Shown in pieces: positions 15,748-23,251 of a stretch of DNA of 42,689 bases. How positions within the stretch are numbered: position 1 is the stretch's first letter; every line of letters starts with the position of its first letter. Both the position numbers and the translations under genes were made by a program. This stretch comes from CAYOZN01 sp964408455 (GTDB lineage Bacteria > Planctomycetota > Phycisphaerae > UBA1845 > UTPLA1). The notes under the pieces are model-generated. The model was not told the DNA's origin, did not search any database, and saw only the letters and a program-made list of their open reading frames with translations. Location of the stretch: NCBI GenBank assembly GCA_964408455.1, contig CAYOZN010000036.1, forward strand, positions 1-42,689. The letters are read 5' to 3'.

Positions 15748-16323
15748 TCATGAAGTGCTTTTCTGCCTGGGTACCAGGCAGACGTCGCCCTGGGAGAAAC
15801 CCTCCGCCTCAACGCCGAACGCATGGTCAAAGCGTGCCCGGTAGTTCTCCCAGGCGATGCATGACGTCAGCTCGACAAGCTGCTTCTCCGAGAATTCCTG
15901 TTTGAACGAATCGAACAGCTCGTCCGGCACGTTCACCGGCGTCCGTGTCATTTTGACGGCATAACGCAGGACGAGTTTCTCCTGATTCGTCAGTGCGTCG
16001 CAATTCTCGAAATCCGCTAGGCCGGCCAGCTTCGCCTCACTCACGCCCTGTTGCCTGCTCACGGCAGACCCGATGTCCACTCAGAAGGGGCAGCCGATCA
16101 TCATGGCCACCTTCACCTGGGCCAGCATCTTGAGGCCGGGGCTGACGCTGCGCGCCGCCTCCTGACCCAGCTCCATGTGGGCCATGGCCCGGAGGATCCG
16201 CGGGTGATGGGCGTTGATTTTGATCGGCAGGATCACGCGGCCGAGGCGGCGCTTCGTCATCCAGTAGGCGATTCTCACCAGCCAGCCGGCTTTCCGCGGT
16301 TCGACGCCTGCGATGCGTGCCAT
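15748..16323 (-). CDS. AhpD-like (carboxymuconolactone decarboxylase family) protein, probable selenoprotein
   Basis: Two frames usually read as separate ORFs (16323-16081 and 16080-15748) are exactly contiguous and in phase, split only by UGA at 16083-16081. Joined, they give 191 residues that align end to end with the CMD/AhpD-like family: MARIAGVEP, then LAQVKVAMMIGCPF-U-VDIGSAVSRQ, AVKMTRTPVNVP and AWENYRARFDHA. In relatives the UGA position is the second Cys of the CPFC redox motif, so the site reads Cys78-Pro-Phe-Sec81. A SECIS-like hairpin follows the UGA. Such proteins are thiol peroxidase/disulfide-type redox enzymes. ATG 16323 lies four bases after the stop of the PLP-enzyme gene, so they are coupled. 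Alternatives are a nonsense mutation or a sequencing error. Confidence 0.8.
16053..16069 (-). promoter_or_regulatory. SECIS-like hairpin after the in-frame UGA
   Basis: In the mRNA, GUCUGC pairs with GCAGGC (six pairs, one G-U) around the five-base loop CGUGA. The loop begins 18 bases after the UGA. Bacterial SECIS elements are small hairpins with a G among the first two loop bases and a UGA-to-loop spacing of roughly 16-37; all these hold here. A stem this short could arise by chance, so it supports, but does not prove, Sec insertion. Confidence 0.5.
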
Positions 16324-16327
16324 GGGA

Positions 16328-17977
16328 TTACCCCCGCGCTACTTGCTCGTTGAACGTCTCAATCCGCCGATCCCACTCCTCCACCTGCCCGAACGTCTCC
16401 GCCCAGAAATCCGGATCCCACAGCCGCCGCAGGTCCTTCACATCCCGCTGCTGCTGCTCCACCCACGTGAAATACTTGAAATTGTGCAGCGCCTTGCGAT
16501 CGACGTAGCTCAACTCGCGCAGATGATCGACACCGATGCCCTCCAGATACCGCGCAAAGTGCCGCCCAGCCGCGTCGGCCGTGTATGCCCCGCACTCATG
16601 CCGCTGCTCGTCAATCCGCGAGGCATACAGCTCCATCGAGTCCGTCAGCGGCGTGAAGATCACGTCCCGCCCGTCCATCTCGTAATACTTCGCCGCCTTG
16701 ATCGCCGCCACCAGATTGCAGATGCTCGAAATCCCCACGTCCCCCAGCCGGTCCACCGTCGTCCGCGGCACGCCCGCCGACTCCAGTGCCGCCCGTCCGG
16801 CATCCTCGTTGAACAGCCGCATCAGCGCGATGCACTGCCCGTCGTCGATCGCAGCCACCATGTCCGTATTTCGCACGTTGTGTATCCACGGAATGTGCTT
16901 GTCGCCGATGCCTTCGATGCGATGATCCCCGAAGCCGCATTGCAGCAGCGTCGGACACTGAAGCGCCTCCACCGCCACGACTTTCACGTGCGGGTGCCGC
17001 GTGCGCAGAAGGTCGCCCGCCGCGATCGTCCCCGCGCTCCCCGTCGCTGAAACATAGCCCGCAAGCCGAAGCGACGAAGCCCCAAGACCAGACGAGGCCC
17101 CATGACCAGACGAGGCCCCATGACCAGACGACGCCCCATCAGCAGACAAAGCCCCATGAGCAGTAGGAGACGAAGCCGCATCAGCCGCTGCATAGGTGCG
17201 CAAACAACTCCCCCCCTTGCCAAGGGGGGGCAGGGGGGGGTCGCTTGCGGAGTCGCCTGGCGAAGTCGAACGCCCCGGCGCAGCCGCCAGCCGCGCAAAA
17301 ATCTCCTCAACGATGCCGCCCGTCTGGTGATAATGCCAGATCGCGTTGCCGAACTCCTCGAACTGGTTAAAGATCACGCAGTCCGCACGCGTCCGCCGGA
17401 TCTCCCAGCACTTGTCGTAGATCTCCTTCACGTTGCTCTCGCAGCCCGGCGTCGCGATCACCTCCGCCCCGATCGACCGCAGCCACTCAAACCGCTCGCG
17501 CGACATGCCCTCCGGCAGAATCGCCACCGCCGCACACCCCAGCAGCGCGCAGTCATACGCCCCGCCCCGGCAATAGTTCCCCGTGCTCGGCCACACCGCC
17601 TTCTGCGACGTTGGATCGAACTCGCCGTTCACCAGCCGCGGCACCAGGCACCCGAACGCCGCACCCACCTTGTGCGCCCCCGTCGGGAAGTACTTGCCCA
17701 CGATCCCCACGATCCGCGCCGGCACCCCGGTCAACGCCGGCGGAAACTCGATCCAGTTGCCCTCGTTGAATCCCCCGCCCCGCGCGACCGGCTCATTCTT
17801 CCACGAAATGCGAAACAGGTTGGCCGGATCGACATCCCACAGCCCCACGCCCTTCAGCCGCTCGCGAATCGCCTGCGGCACCAGCGCCGGGTCGCGCTGC
17901 TGCGCAAACGTCGGTATCACAATGCCGCGCTCGCGACAAACATCAATTGCACTGCCCGTAATTTTTTCTCTACTCAT
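16328..17977 (-). CDS. fold-type II PLP enzyme (cysteine-synthase-like, beta family)
   Basis: A 549-residue PLP enzyme of the tryptophan-synthase-beta fold. The PLP lysine is Lys103 in GKYFPTGAHKVGAAFG, the substrate/phosphate loop is WPSTGNYCRGGAYD (about 130-142), and the glycine loop is SATGSAGTIAAGD (about 312). It matches a clostridial-type group annotated only as PLP-dependent protein subunit beta or cysteine synthase (also GIGDKHIPWIHNVRNTDMVA). It is not YgeX, though it may fill the same deaminating role. Residues about 234-307 are a foreign insertion, carrying a CCCCCCTTGCC palindrome and hexapeptide repeats (ASSGHG). It heads the run PLP enzyme, selenoprotein, ygeW, hydrolase and follows the DUF4143 gene by 35 bases. 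Confidence 0.85.
   Translation of the reverse strand: MSREKITGSAIDVCRERGIVIPTFAQQRDPALVPQAIRERLKGVGLWDVDPANLFRISWKNEPVARGGGFNEGNWIEFPPALTGVPARIVGIVGKYFPTGAHKVGAAFGCLVPRLVNGEFDPTSQKAVWPSTGNYCRGGAYDCALLGCAAVAILPEGMSRERFEWLRSIGAEVIATPGCESNVKEIYDKCWEIRRTRADCVIFNQFEEFGNAIWHYHQTGGIVEEIFARLAAAPGRSTSPGDSASDPPLPPLGKGGSCLRTYAAADAASSPTAHGALSADGASSGHGASSGHGASSGLGASSLRLAGYVSATGSAGTIAAGDLLRTRHPHVKVVAVEALQCPTLLQCGFGDHRIEGIGDKHIPWIHNVRNTDMVAAIDDGQCIALMRLFNEDAGRAALESAGVPRTTVDRLGDVGISSICNLVAAIKAAKYYEMDGRDVIFTPLTDSMELYASRIDEQRHECGAYTADAAGRHFARYLEGIGVDHLRELSYVDRKALHNFKYFTWVEQQQRDVKDLRRLWDPDFWAETFGQVEEWDRRIETFNEQVARG
17087..17158. repeat. 18-base tandem repeat inside the PLP-enzyme gene
   Basis: Four successive 18-base units (ACCAGACGAGGCCCCATG and variants) start at 17087, 17105, 17123 and 17141, with decayed partial units on both sides. 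Read in the gene they give repeats of ASSGHG. Being a multiple of three, they keep the frame. They lie within the insertion that is missing from the rest of the enzyme family. Confidence 0.85.
17209..17251. repeat. G/C-block palindrome (copy 1) inside the PLP-enzyme gene
   Basis: A C-run followed by CCTTGCCAAGG and a G-run (core CCCCCCTTRCCAAGGGGGG), then CA and a second G-run. In the gene strand it encodes DPPLPPLGKGGS, in frame. The same element occurs at 24754-24781 and 28358-28392, each time inside a gene of the purine set. Confidence 0.9.
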
Positions 17978-18012
17978 TCGCTAAACCGTTGCAGAATGAA
18001 CTTAAGTCTGAC

Positions 18013-19548
18013 TCATCTCAGTAATAGTAAACTGGGCAGAGAAACGCATACTATCCTTGGGTCTGGGACAGTAATATCCTCTGCCAGTGTTACTAGTATT
18101 CCGAAGGGTGCATTATAATGCGACTTATCCAGGAAAGACCGAATTCCGATGGTGTCGCGCAACGGATCGACGCGCTTGCGATACTTAATTTCCATCGGAA
18201 CCCGCTTTTCTCCTATCGTCAAAATAAAATCAATCTCGGGTTCAGTCGGGCGTTCGGGAAAATAGGACACGTCAAGGTGGGGAATGCCGGCGAGAAAGGC
18301 CCCGACAACGCTTTCCGCCAGGTGCCCCGCTATGTCTGTTAAATGTGGAGACTTCATCAAATCGCTCTGATATAGCGGTATCACCTCCTCCAGCCAGCTC
18401 GCGCGAAGTCCATGATCGACAACACAGAGCTTGGGGTTCTTCTTTGCGCGCTTCAATCGCAACTCCAATGGACGAATAAGCTTCACCAGCAATGCACCAT
18501 CCAAGAATCGCAAGTAACTATGGATTCGCTGCCATCCAACGTTGGCCTGCATCACCTGTCTTGCTTCAGTTACGAAGACGGCTTGCGACGGCGCCTGTCC
18601 GGCATAGCGGCACGCCAGGCGAAACACTTCCTCCAAAAGGACCGCATCGCGCTTGCGTCCCCGTTCGCCAAGCCGCAAATCATGCAGAATAACACGACGG
18701 ATTACAGTTTCATTTAGCTGATCAGCTATTTCGGGCCAGCTTATTTCGGGATTTGCATGTACGAGCGGATAGCCGCCGCGGTCCGAAAAGGCCTTAAATG
18801 CGCGATCTCGCGCCGATTGTTCCCGTTTGCCGTGCTCCACGAGCTCATGCCAGAAATCCAGGCGCGTCAGCGGCTCCAATCCGTTGGGAGGCAATCGCGG
18901 TTGCAGCTTGGTGTCGAAGCGAAGTTCGGCGATTTCTCGAAGAAGCAACGTCCCCAGTTCAATAGTCGTCGTCCGCCCGGCGAGGCTATCGCGACCTGCC
19001 TCGATGCGCAATGCAGAACTCCCAGTCACGACAACATGCACAGTGTTGTGATCGACAAGCGCCTTTAACTGTGGTGCCCAGTCGGCTACGTTTTGAACTT
19101 CATCAAAAAAAAGAAACGCAGGTTTCTTTGCATGGGCCGCTTCATTTAGCGTAAGTCGCAGTATCCTGTTTTCATACCACTTCGATATTGATAAGAGTGG
19201 ATCTTCTATCTGCAAAATCGACCTAATCTCGTCAAACTGAACGCGCAAAATCCTGTTCGGTTCAACTCGCTCGTTAGTTAACAGGTGATGGATTGCCTGT
19301 TCTTGAAGCGTCGTCTTGCCGACTTGACGGGCGCCCCGAAGGATGACCGCAGCCGCGAGCCCGCCCTTAAGTTTGCGAAGCAGCGGATCAAAGGCCCACC
19401 GGCGATATTCGGGCAATACCCTTCCCGGCTTGCTTTCCCACCACGGATTTGTCGAGCGTAGGTAATCATCCAAGCTTGGCGGAAGACGCACCATGTCGAA
19501 CATGTCTTTGTTAGGACGCGACTTCGGCACCAAAATTCTCCCGTACAA
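18013..19548 (-). CDS. AAA ATPase with DUF4143 domain
   Basis: A 511-residue protein with an AAA_14-type ATPase domain: Walker A RGARQVGKTT (about 71-80), Walker B AFLFFDEVQN (about 145), and a sensor-like VVVTGSSAL. A C-terminal DUF4143 domain includes AEPEIDFIL-like PTEPEIDFILTIGEKRVPMEIKY, the D-ExK arrangement of a nuclease-like fold. This is a widespread accessory family in prokaryotes with no settled role. Its base composition is visibly lower in G+C than both neighbours. It sits between the two divergent purine transcription units, 35 bases upstream of the PLP-enzyme gene, which suggests later insertion. The start is uncertain: ATG 19548 or the in-frame ATG at 19503 (MFDMVRLPP). Confidence 0.88.
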   Translation of the reverse strand: MYGRILVPKSRPNKDMFDMVRLPPSLDDYLRSTNPWWESKPGRVLPEYRRWAFDPLLRKLKGGLAAAVILRGARQVGKTTLQEQAIHHLLTNERVEPNRILRVQFDEIRSILQIEDPLLSISKWYENRILRLTLNEAAHAKKPAFLFFDEVQNVADWAPQLKALVDHNTVHVVVTGSSALRIEAGRDSLAGRTTTIELGTLLLREIAELRFDTKLQPRLPPNGLEPLTRLDFWHELVEHGKREQSARDRAFKAFSDRGGYPLVHANPEISWPEIADQLNETVIRRVILHDLRLGERGRKRDAVLLEEVFRLACRYAGQAPSQAVFVTEARQVMQANVGWQRIHSYLRFLDGALLVKLIRPLELRLKRAKKNPKLCVVDHGLRASWLEEVIPLYQSDLMKSPHLTDIAGHLAESVVGAFLAGIPHLDVSYFPERPTEPEIDFILTIGEKRVPMEIKYRKRVDPLRDTIGIRSFLDKSHYNAPFGILVTLAEDITVPDPRIVCVSLPSLLLLR

Positions 19549-19581
19549 TGTCGCGGGGAAGGCCGCAACCCGTGATGCATA

Positions 19582-19609
19582 TTGCGGTTTAATCAGCGAT
19601 TCTTATGAT
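19582..19609 (+). promoter_or_regulatory. sigma70-type promoter for the threonine-synthase-like gene
   Basis: TTGCGG at 19582-19587 and TATGAT at 19604-19609 with a 16-base spacer. It lies in the 91-base gap between the divergent DUF4143 and threonine-synthase-like genes. Transcription would begin near 19616, giving a leader of about 24 bases. Confidence 0.55.
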
Positions 19610-19639
19610 ACGGCAATTTAGTGCTTTCCAAAAGGTAAC

Positions 19640-20989
19640 TTGTTGTCCCACATCACCCACCTCTCCTGCGTCCGCTGCAACCATCGCGTCGAGCCCGGCC
19701 GCGCCTGGACCTGTCCCGCCTGCGGCCCCGCCGATGGCATCCTCGATATCCAATACGATCTCGACCGCGCCCGCCGCACCCTCACGAGCGATGCCCTCGC
19801 CCGCCGCCCGCTCAACCACTGGCGCTATCGCGAGCTGCTGCCCATCGACGACGCCTTCATCCCGGATACGCCCATCGGCTGGACGCCCGTCGTCGACGCC
19901 CCGCGCCTCGCCGCCGCCCTCGGCGTCCGCCGCGTCCGCCTCAAGGACGATGGCCGCAATGCCTCCGCTTCCTTCAAGGACCGCGCCAGCAGCGTCGCCG
20001 TCGCCCACGCCATGCAGACCGGCTTCCGCGAGATCGCCTGCGCCTCCACCGGCAATGCCGCCAGCAGCCTCGCCCACGCCGCCGCCGCCGCCGGCATGCC
20101 CTGCAACATCTTCGTCCCCCAGGCCGTCCCCGAGGGCAAGCTCGCCCAGCTCCTCGCCTGCGGCGCCCGCGTCTTCAAAATCCGCGGCGCATACACCCAG
20201 GCCTACGACCTCTGCACCCAGGCCTGCGAACGTTTCGGCTGGTACAACCGCAACTGCGCCATCAATCCATACCTCGTCGAAGGCAAAAAAACCGGAGGTC
20301 TCGAAGCCGCCGAGCAGCTCGCGGATGATCCACCCGCCTGGATCGCCGTCAGCACCGGCGACGGCTGCACCATCGCGGGAATCTTCAAAGGCATCGAACA
20401 GATGCGCCAACTCGGTCTCACCACCTGGTCCGCCCGCATGCTCGGCGTCCAGGCCGCCGGCGTCGCCCCCGTCGCCGAGCTCGCCGCCGCGCTGTGGCAC
20501 CGGTTTCCAACCGGTGAAGCAACAGACGCAGCGCTGTGGCACCGGCTTCCAGCCGGTGAAGTGAAGCCGGAACTCACCGGTTACAAACCAGTGCCACAGG
20601 ACATGAAGCTGCCCGCCTGCAACGGCACCACCTACGCCGACAGCATCAACTGCCCCGTGCCGCGGAACTGGCGAAAGGCGCTGGCGGCTGTACACGACAG
20701 TGGCGGGGCGTGGGTGACGGTCGGCGACGAGCAGATCATGCAGGCCGTGAGAGAGACGGGCCGAGTCTCCGGCATCTTCGCAGAACCAGCCGCGGCGGCG
20801 GCGGTCGCAGGCGTCGCGGAGGCGCGGCAAAACGGCACCATCGACGCCGATGCCGACGTCTTGATCTTCATCACCGGCAACGGATTGAAGGACACGGCCG
20901 GCGCCTTGCGGGCGGTTGGACGGCCCCACGATGTTGATCCGCTTTTGTCCGATGTCAGCAGTATTCTGGGCCGGGGGCATTCGCTATGA
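19640..20989 (+). CDS. threonine-synthase-like PLP enzyme
   Basis: A 449-residue fold-type II PLP enzyme. An N-terminal zinc ribbon (Cys10, 13, 25, 28) precedes the catalytic domain, as in one class of threonine synthases. The PLP lysine is Lys113 in SASFKDRAS, followed by ACASTGNAASSLA and the loop STGDGCTIAGI. It may act on threonine precursors or, given its setting next to ssnA, deaminate a diamino acid from purine breakdown; the sequence does not decide. The start is TTG 19640 or 19643 with AAAGGTAA just upstream. Residues about 284-321 are an in-frame insertion of three palindromic repeats (ALWHRFPTGE, ALWHRLPAGE and an inverted copy). Its stop overlaps the next ATG (ATGA). Confidence 0.85.
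   Translation: MLSHITHLSCVRCNHRVEPGRAWTCPACGPADGILDIQYDLDRARRTLTSDALARRPLNHWRYRELLPIDDAFIPDTPIGWTPVVDAPRLAAALGVRRVRLKDDGRNASASFKDRASSVAVAHAMQTGFREIACASTGNAASSLAHAAAAAGMPCNIFVPQAVPEGKLAQLLACGARVFKIRGAYTQAYDLCTQACERFGWYNRNCAINPYLVEGKKTGGLEAAEQLADDPPAWIAVSTGDGCTIAGIFKGIEQMRQLGLTTWSARMLGVQAAGVAPVAELAAALWHRFPTGEATDAALWHRLPAGEVKPELTGYKPVPQDMKLPACNGTTYADSINCPVPRNWRKALAAVHDSGGAWVTVGDEQIMQAVRETGRVSGIFAEPAAAAAVAGVAEARQNGTIDADADVLIFITGNGLKDTAGALRAVGRPHDVDPLLSDVSSILGRGHSL
20491..20600. repeat. three CACCGG palindromes within the threonine-synthase-like gene
   Basis: Copies at 20491-20518 and 20532-20560 in direct orientation and an inverted copy at 20573-20600 (CACCGGTTACAAACCAGTG). All are of the CACCGGTTTCCAACCGGTG family found between genes at 13584 and 33065. 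Here they are translated in frame. Confidence 0.92.
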
Positions 20990-21294
20990 GCGAAGCGTCG
21001 GTAAGTACTCATAATCATGACGCCATAGCCAGGCGCGGCGGGTTTCTCTGCGGCAACGATGATTTCTGCTTCTACAAGTGCGACACTTGCGGCTGCCTCG
21101 CGCTGGTGAATGAGGAGGTCGAACAGATTTACGTGAATTCGGCCGACATGAGCTGCCCCGTGTTCTACTTTGATGATGTCGATGTGGTGTGTCCGGCATG
21201 CAAGTCGGTCAATTCATTTTCGTCAACGACGGCATTGGATCGGGACGCGATCCTGAAATCTTCGTGGAAATGGCTGTTTGAAGCAGATGCTTGA
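20986..21294 (+). CDS. small zinc-ribbon protein
   Basis: A 102-residue protein whose ATG overlaps the stop of the PLP-enzyme gene by four bases (ATGA), so it is translationally coupled. It has two CxxC pairs (CDTCGC and CPACKS) spaced about 35 residues apart, predicting a zinc ribbon, and no membrane segment or signal. I do not recognise the family. The gene ends 36 bases before ssnA, so all three probably form one operon. A role in metal or iron-sulfur handling, or as a subunit of the PLP enzyme, would fit but is speculation. Confidence 0.72.
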   Translation: MSEASVSTHNHDAIARRGGFLCGNDDFCFYKCDTCGCLALVNEEVEQIYVNSADMSCPVFYFDDVDVVCPACKSVNSFSSTTALDRDAILKSSWKWLFEADA

Positions 21295-21330
21295 CCAAGT
21301 CGAGTCTGCGCACAGAGGGCTTCCGTCTCC

Positions 21331-22647
21331 ATGGGCATCGTGCTTTCCAACGCAATGCTTGCGGATCTTGACCCGATCCGCGTGGAATCCGGCGGCCTGC
21401 GGATCGACGCAGGTCGCATCGTCGAGCGCGCGACGGCCCTGGCGCCGAAATCTGGTGACGACGTGGTAGACTGCGGCGGCGCCGTCGTCCTCCCCGGCCT
21501 CGTCAACGGCCACACGCATCTGTACTCGGCCCTGGCCGTCGGCATGCCCGCCCCGCCGAAATCGCCGCGAAACTTCCACGAAATCCTCAAGTTCGTCTGG
21601 TGGCGGCTCGACCAGGCCCTCGACGCCGAGTCCATCGAACTCTCCGCTGCCATCGGCGCGCTGAATGCCCTCCGCTGCGGCACCACCACACTCATCGACC
21701 ACCACGCCTCGCCCAACTGCATCGAAGGCTCCCTCGATCTCGTCGAACGCGGTCTCTCCCGCCTCGGCCCCCGCGGCGTCCTCTGCTACGAAACGACCGA
21801 CCGCCACGGAAAGCCCGGCCGCGTCGCAGGACTCGCCGAAAACCACCGCTACATCGATAAATGCCGCAGTGATGGCACGAACCGCTTCGCCGCTCTCGTC
21901 GGTGCCCACGCCTCCTTTACGCTGGAAAACAAATCGCTTGAACAGTTGGCCGCACTCTCGCGCGACTCCGGCGTCGGCATCCACATACACATCGCCGAAG
22001 ATGCCTGCGACGAAATGGAAACCCGGCGTCTGTTCGGTCATGCACCAATGGAACGCCTGCTGAAGGCGGGGCTGCTGAGCCCGACCTGCATTCTCGCACA
22101 TGGCATCCACCTGAACGAGGCGGACATCGACCGTGTGAATGCGATCGGCGCGACGATGGCGCACAACCCGCGCTCAAACATGAACAACGCCGTCGGCTAC
22201 GCCCCGGTCCCGCGCTTCCGCTCGCCCGTCCTGCTCGGTACCGACGGCATCGGCGCAGACATGTTCGCCGAGGCCCGCGCCGCCTGGTTCATCTCCCGCC
22301 ACCAGCATGCCGGTCTCGCCCCGGCCGACATCGTCCGGATGCTCGCCAGCGCCGCCCGCCGCGCGAGCCACTCCCTTGGCATCAAGCTGGGCAAGCTCGA
22401 GCCCGGCGCCGTCGCCGACGTCGTCCTCACCCGCTATCGCCCCTTCACGCCACTCACCGCCGACAACCTGCCGGGTCATCTGCTCTTTGGCATGAGTGCC
22501 AATGACGTGACCTCCGTCATCATCAACGGCCAGTGGGCCCTGCGCGACGGCGTCGTACAGACCTGCGACGAAACCGAACTCCGCCACCAGGCCGCCGAAT
22601 GCGCCACCCGCCTCTGGCAGCGCATGGCCGCCATCCCCTGCCCCTGA
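21331..22647 (+). CDS. ssnA: putative aminohydrolase SsnA
   Basis: A 438-residue metal-dependent amidohydrolase of the cytosine/guanine deaminase-like group. Metal ligands are visible: His61 and His63 in VNGHTHLYS, the His of HIHIAED, LAHGIHL, and the Asp of LLGTDGIGADMF. The blocks WWRLDQALDAES, TTLIDHHASPN, CYETTDRHGK and HNPRSNMNNAVGY identify SsnA rather than a generic deaminase. SsnA belongs to the anaerobic purine/selenium gene set beside ygfK and xdhD in Escherichia coli. It would hydrolyse a purine-derived ring or amidine; the substrate is not fixed by sequence. It is the third gene of the 19640-22647 operon, followed immediately by repeat array C. Confidence 0.92.
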   Translation: MGIVLSNAMLADLDPIRVESGGLRIDAGRIVERATALAPKSGDDVVDCGGAVVLPGLVNGHTHLYSALAVGMPAPPKSPRNFHEILKFVWWRLDQALDAESIELSAAIGALNALRCGTTTLIDHHASPNCIEGSLDLVERGLSRLGPRGVLCYETTDRHGKPGRVAGLAENHRYIDKCRSDGTNRFAALVGAHASFTLENKSLEQLAALSRDSGVGIHIHIAEDACDEMETRRLFGHAPMERLLKAGLLSPTCILAHGIHLNEADIDRVNAIGATMAHNPRSNMNNAVGYAPVPRFRSPVLLGTDGIGADMFAEARAAWFISRHQHAGLAPADIVRMLASAARRASHSLGIKLGKLEPGAVADVVLTRYRPFTPLTADNLPGHLLFGMSANDVTSVIINGQWALRDGVVQTCDETELRHQAAECATRLWQRMAAIPCP

Positions 22648-22650
22648 CCC

Positions 22651-23045
22651 GTGTGCCACTGCTGTATCAGCAGTGCCGAAGTCCGAGTGACTCGTGTGCC
22701 ACTGCTTCAAGCAGTGCCGAAGTCCGAGTGACCTCCCCGTGTGCCACTGCTTCAAGCAGTGCGAAGTCCGAGTGCCTCGTGTGCCACTGCTTCAAGCAGT
22801 GCCGAAGTCCGAGTGACCTCCCCGTGTGCCNNNNNNNNNNNNNNNNNNNNNNNNNNNNNNNNNNNNNNNNNNNNNNNNNNNNNNNNNNNNNNNNNNNNNN
22901 NNNNNNNNNNNNNNNNNNNNNNNNNNNNNNTGCTTCAAGCAGTGCGAAGTCCGAGTGCCTCGTGTGCCACTGCTTCAAGCAGTGCGAAGCCCGAGTGACC
23001 CGTGTGCCACTGCTTCAAGCAGTGCCGAAGTCCGAGTGACCTCCC
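22651..23045. repeat. palindromic repeat array C
   Basis: At least eight copies of GCCACTGCTTCAAGCAGTGC (first copy with a GCTGTATCAGC arm) start near 22651, 22695, 22739, 22779, 22824, 22931 (partial), 22962 and 23002, spaced 40-45 bases. Every spacer is a version of GAAGTCCGAGTGACC, so whole units were tandemly copied. The array begins three bases after the ssnA stop and contains a scaffold gap. Confidence 0.93.
22831..22930. other. assembly gap (100 N)
   Basis: Exactly 100 N within repeat array C; a scaffold gap of unknown true length. Confidence 0.98.
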
Positions 23046-23119
23046 ATCCCCAAGGCCATTGCTCGTTTGGCCCTGTGCACACCGGGTGCACTGACCATGA
23101 GCAAGCCGTGTGCGACGCC

Positions 23120-23210
23120 GGGTCCCGTAGGGACCACCGACAATAGCCCAGCGTTTCAACGCTGGGTACGCGCCGTGTACCACATAAAGTCCCGTAGGGA
23201 CGACTGAACC
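23120..23210. repeat. two further palindrome families between ssnA and mocA
   Basis: GTCCCGTAGGGAC occurs at 23122-23134 and again at 23189-23201. Between them, at 23147-23166, lies CCCAGCGTTTCAACGCTGGG. These are perfect palindromes, distinct from the array C unit. No gene is seen between 22648 and 23251. Confidence 0.88.
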
Positions 23211-23251
23211 CCACCCGCCCCCGTCAATCCCGAAACGACGTGGACATCACT

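Noticed and set aside
15769..15787. Palindrome CTGCCTGGGTACCAGGCAG as a terminator
   Set aside because: It lies inside the last codons of the AhpD-like gene without a T-run; it may be another repeat copy, but no second copy was seen.
15748..16080. A separate gene starting with GTG directly after the UGA
   Set aside because: The frame is in phase with the upstream half, has no ribosome site, and both halves together make one full-length AhpD-like protein.
16328..17977. Diaminopropionate ammonia-lyase YgeX
   Set aside because: The motif set (GAHKVGA, STGNYCRGGA, GIGDKHIPW) is that of another fold-II group, and the YgeX blocks are absent.
22651..23045. CRISPR array
   Set aside because: Repeats are regularly spaced, but the spacers are copies of one another and the repeats vary; no cas genes are present.
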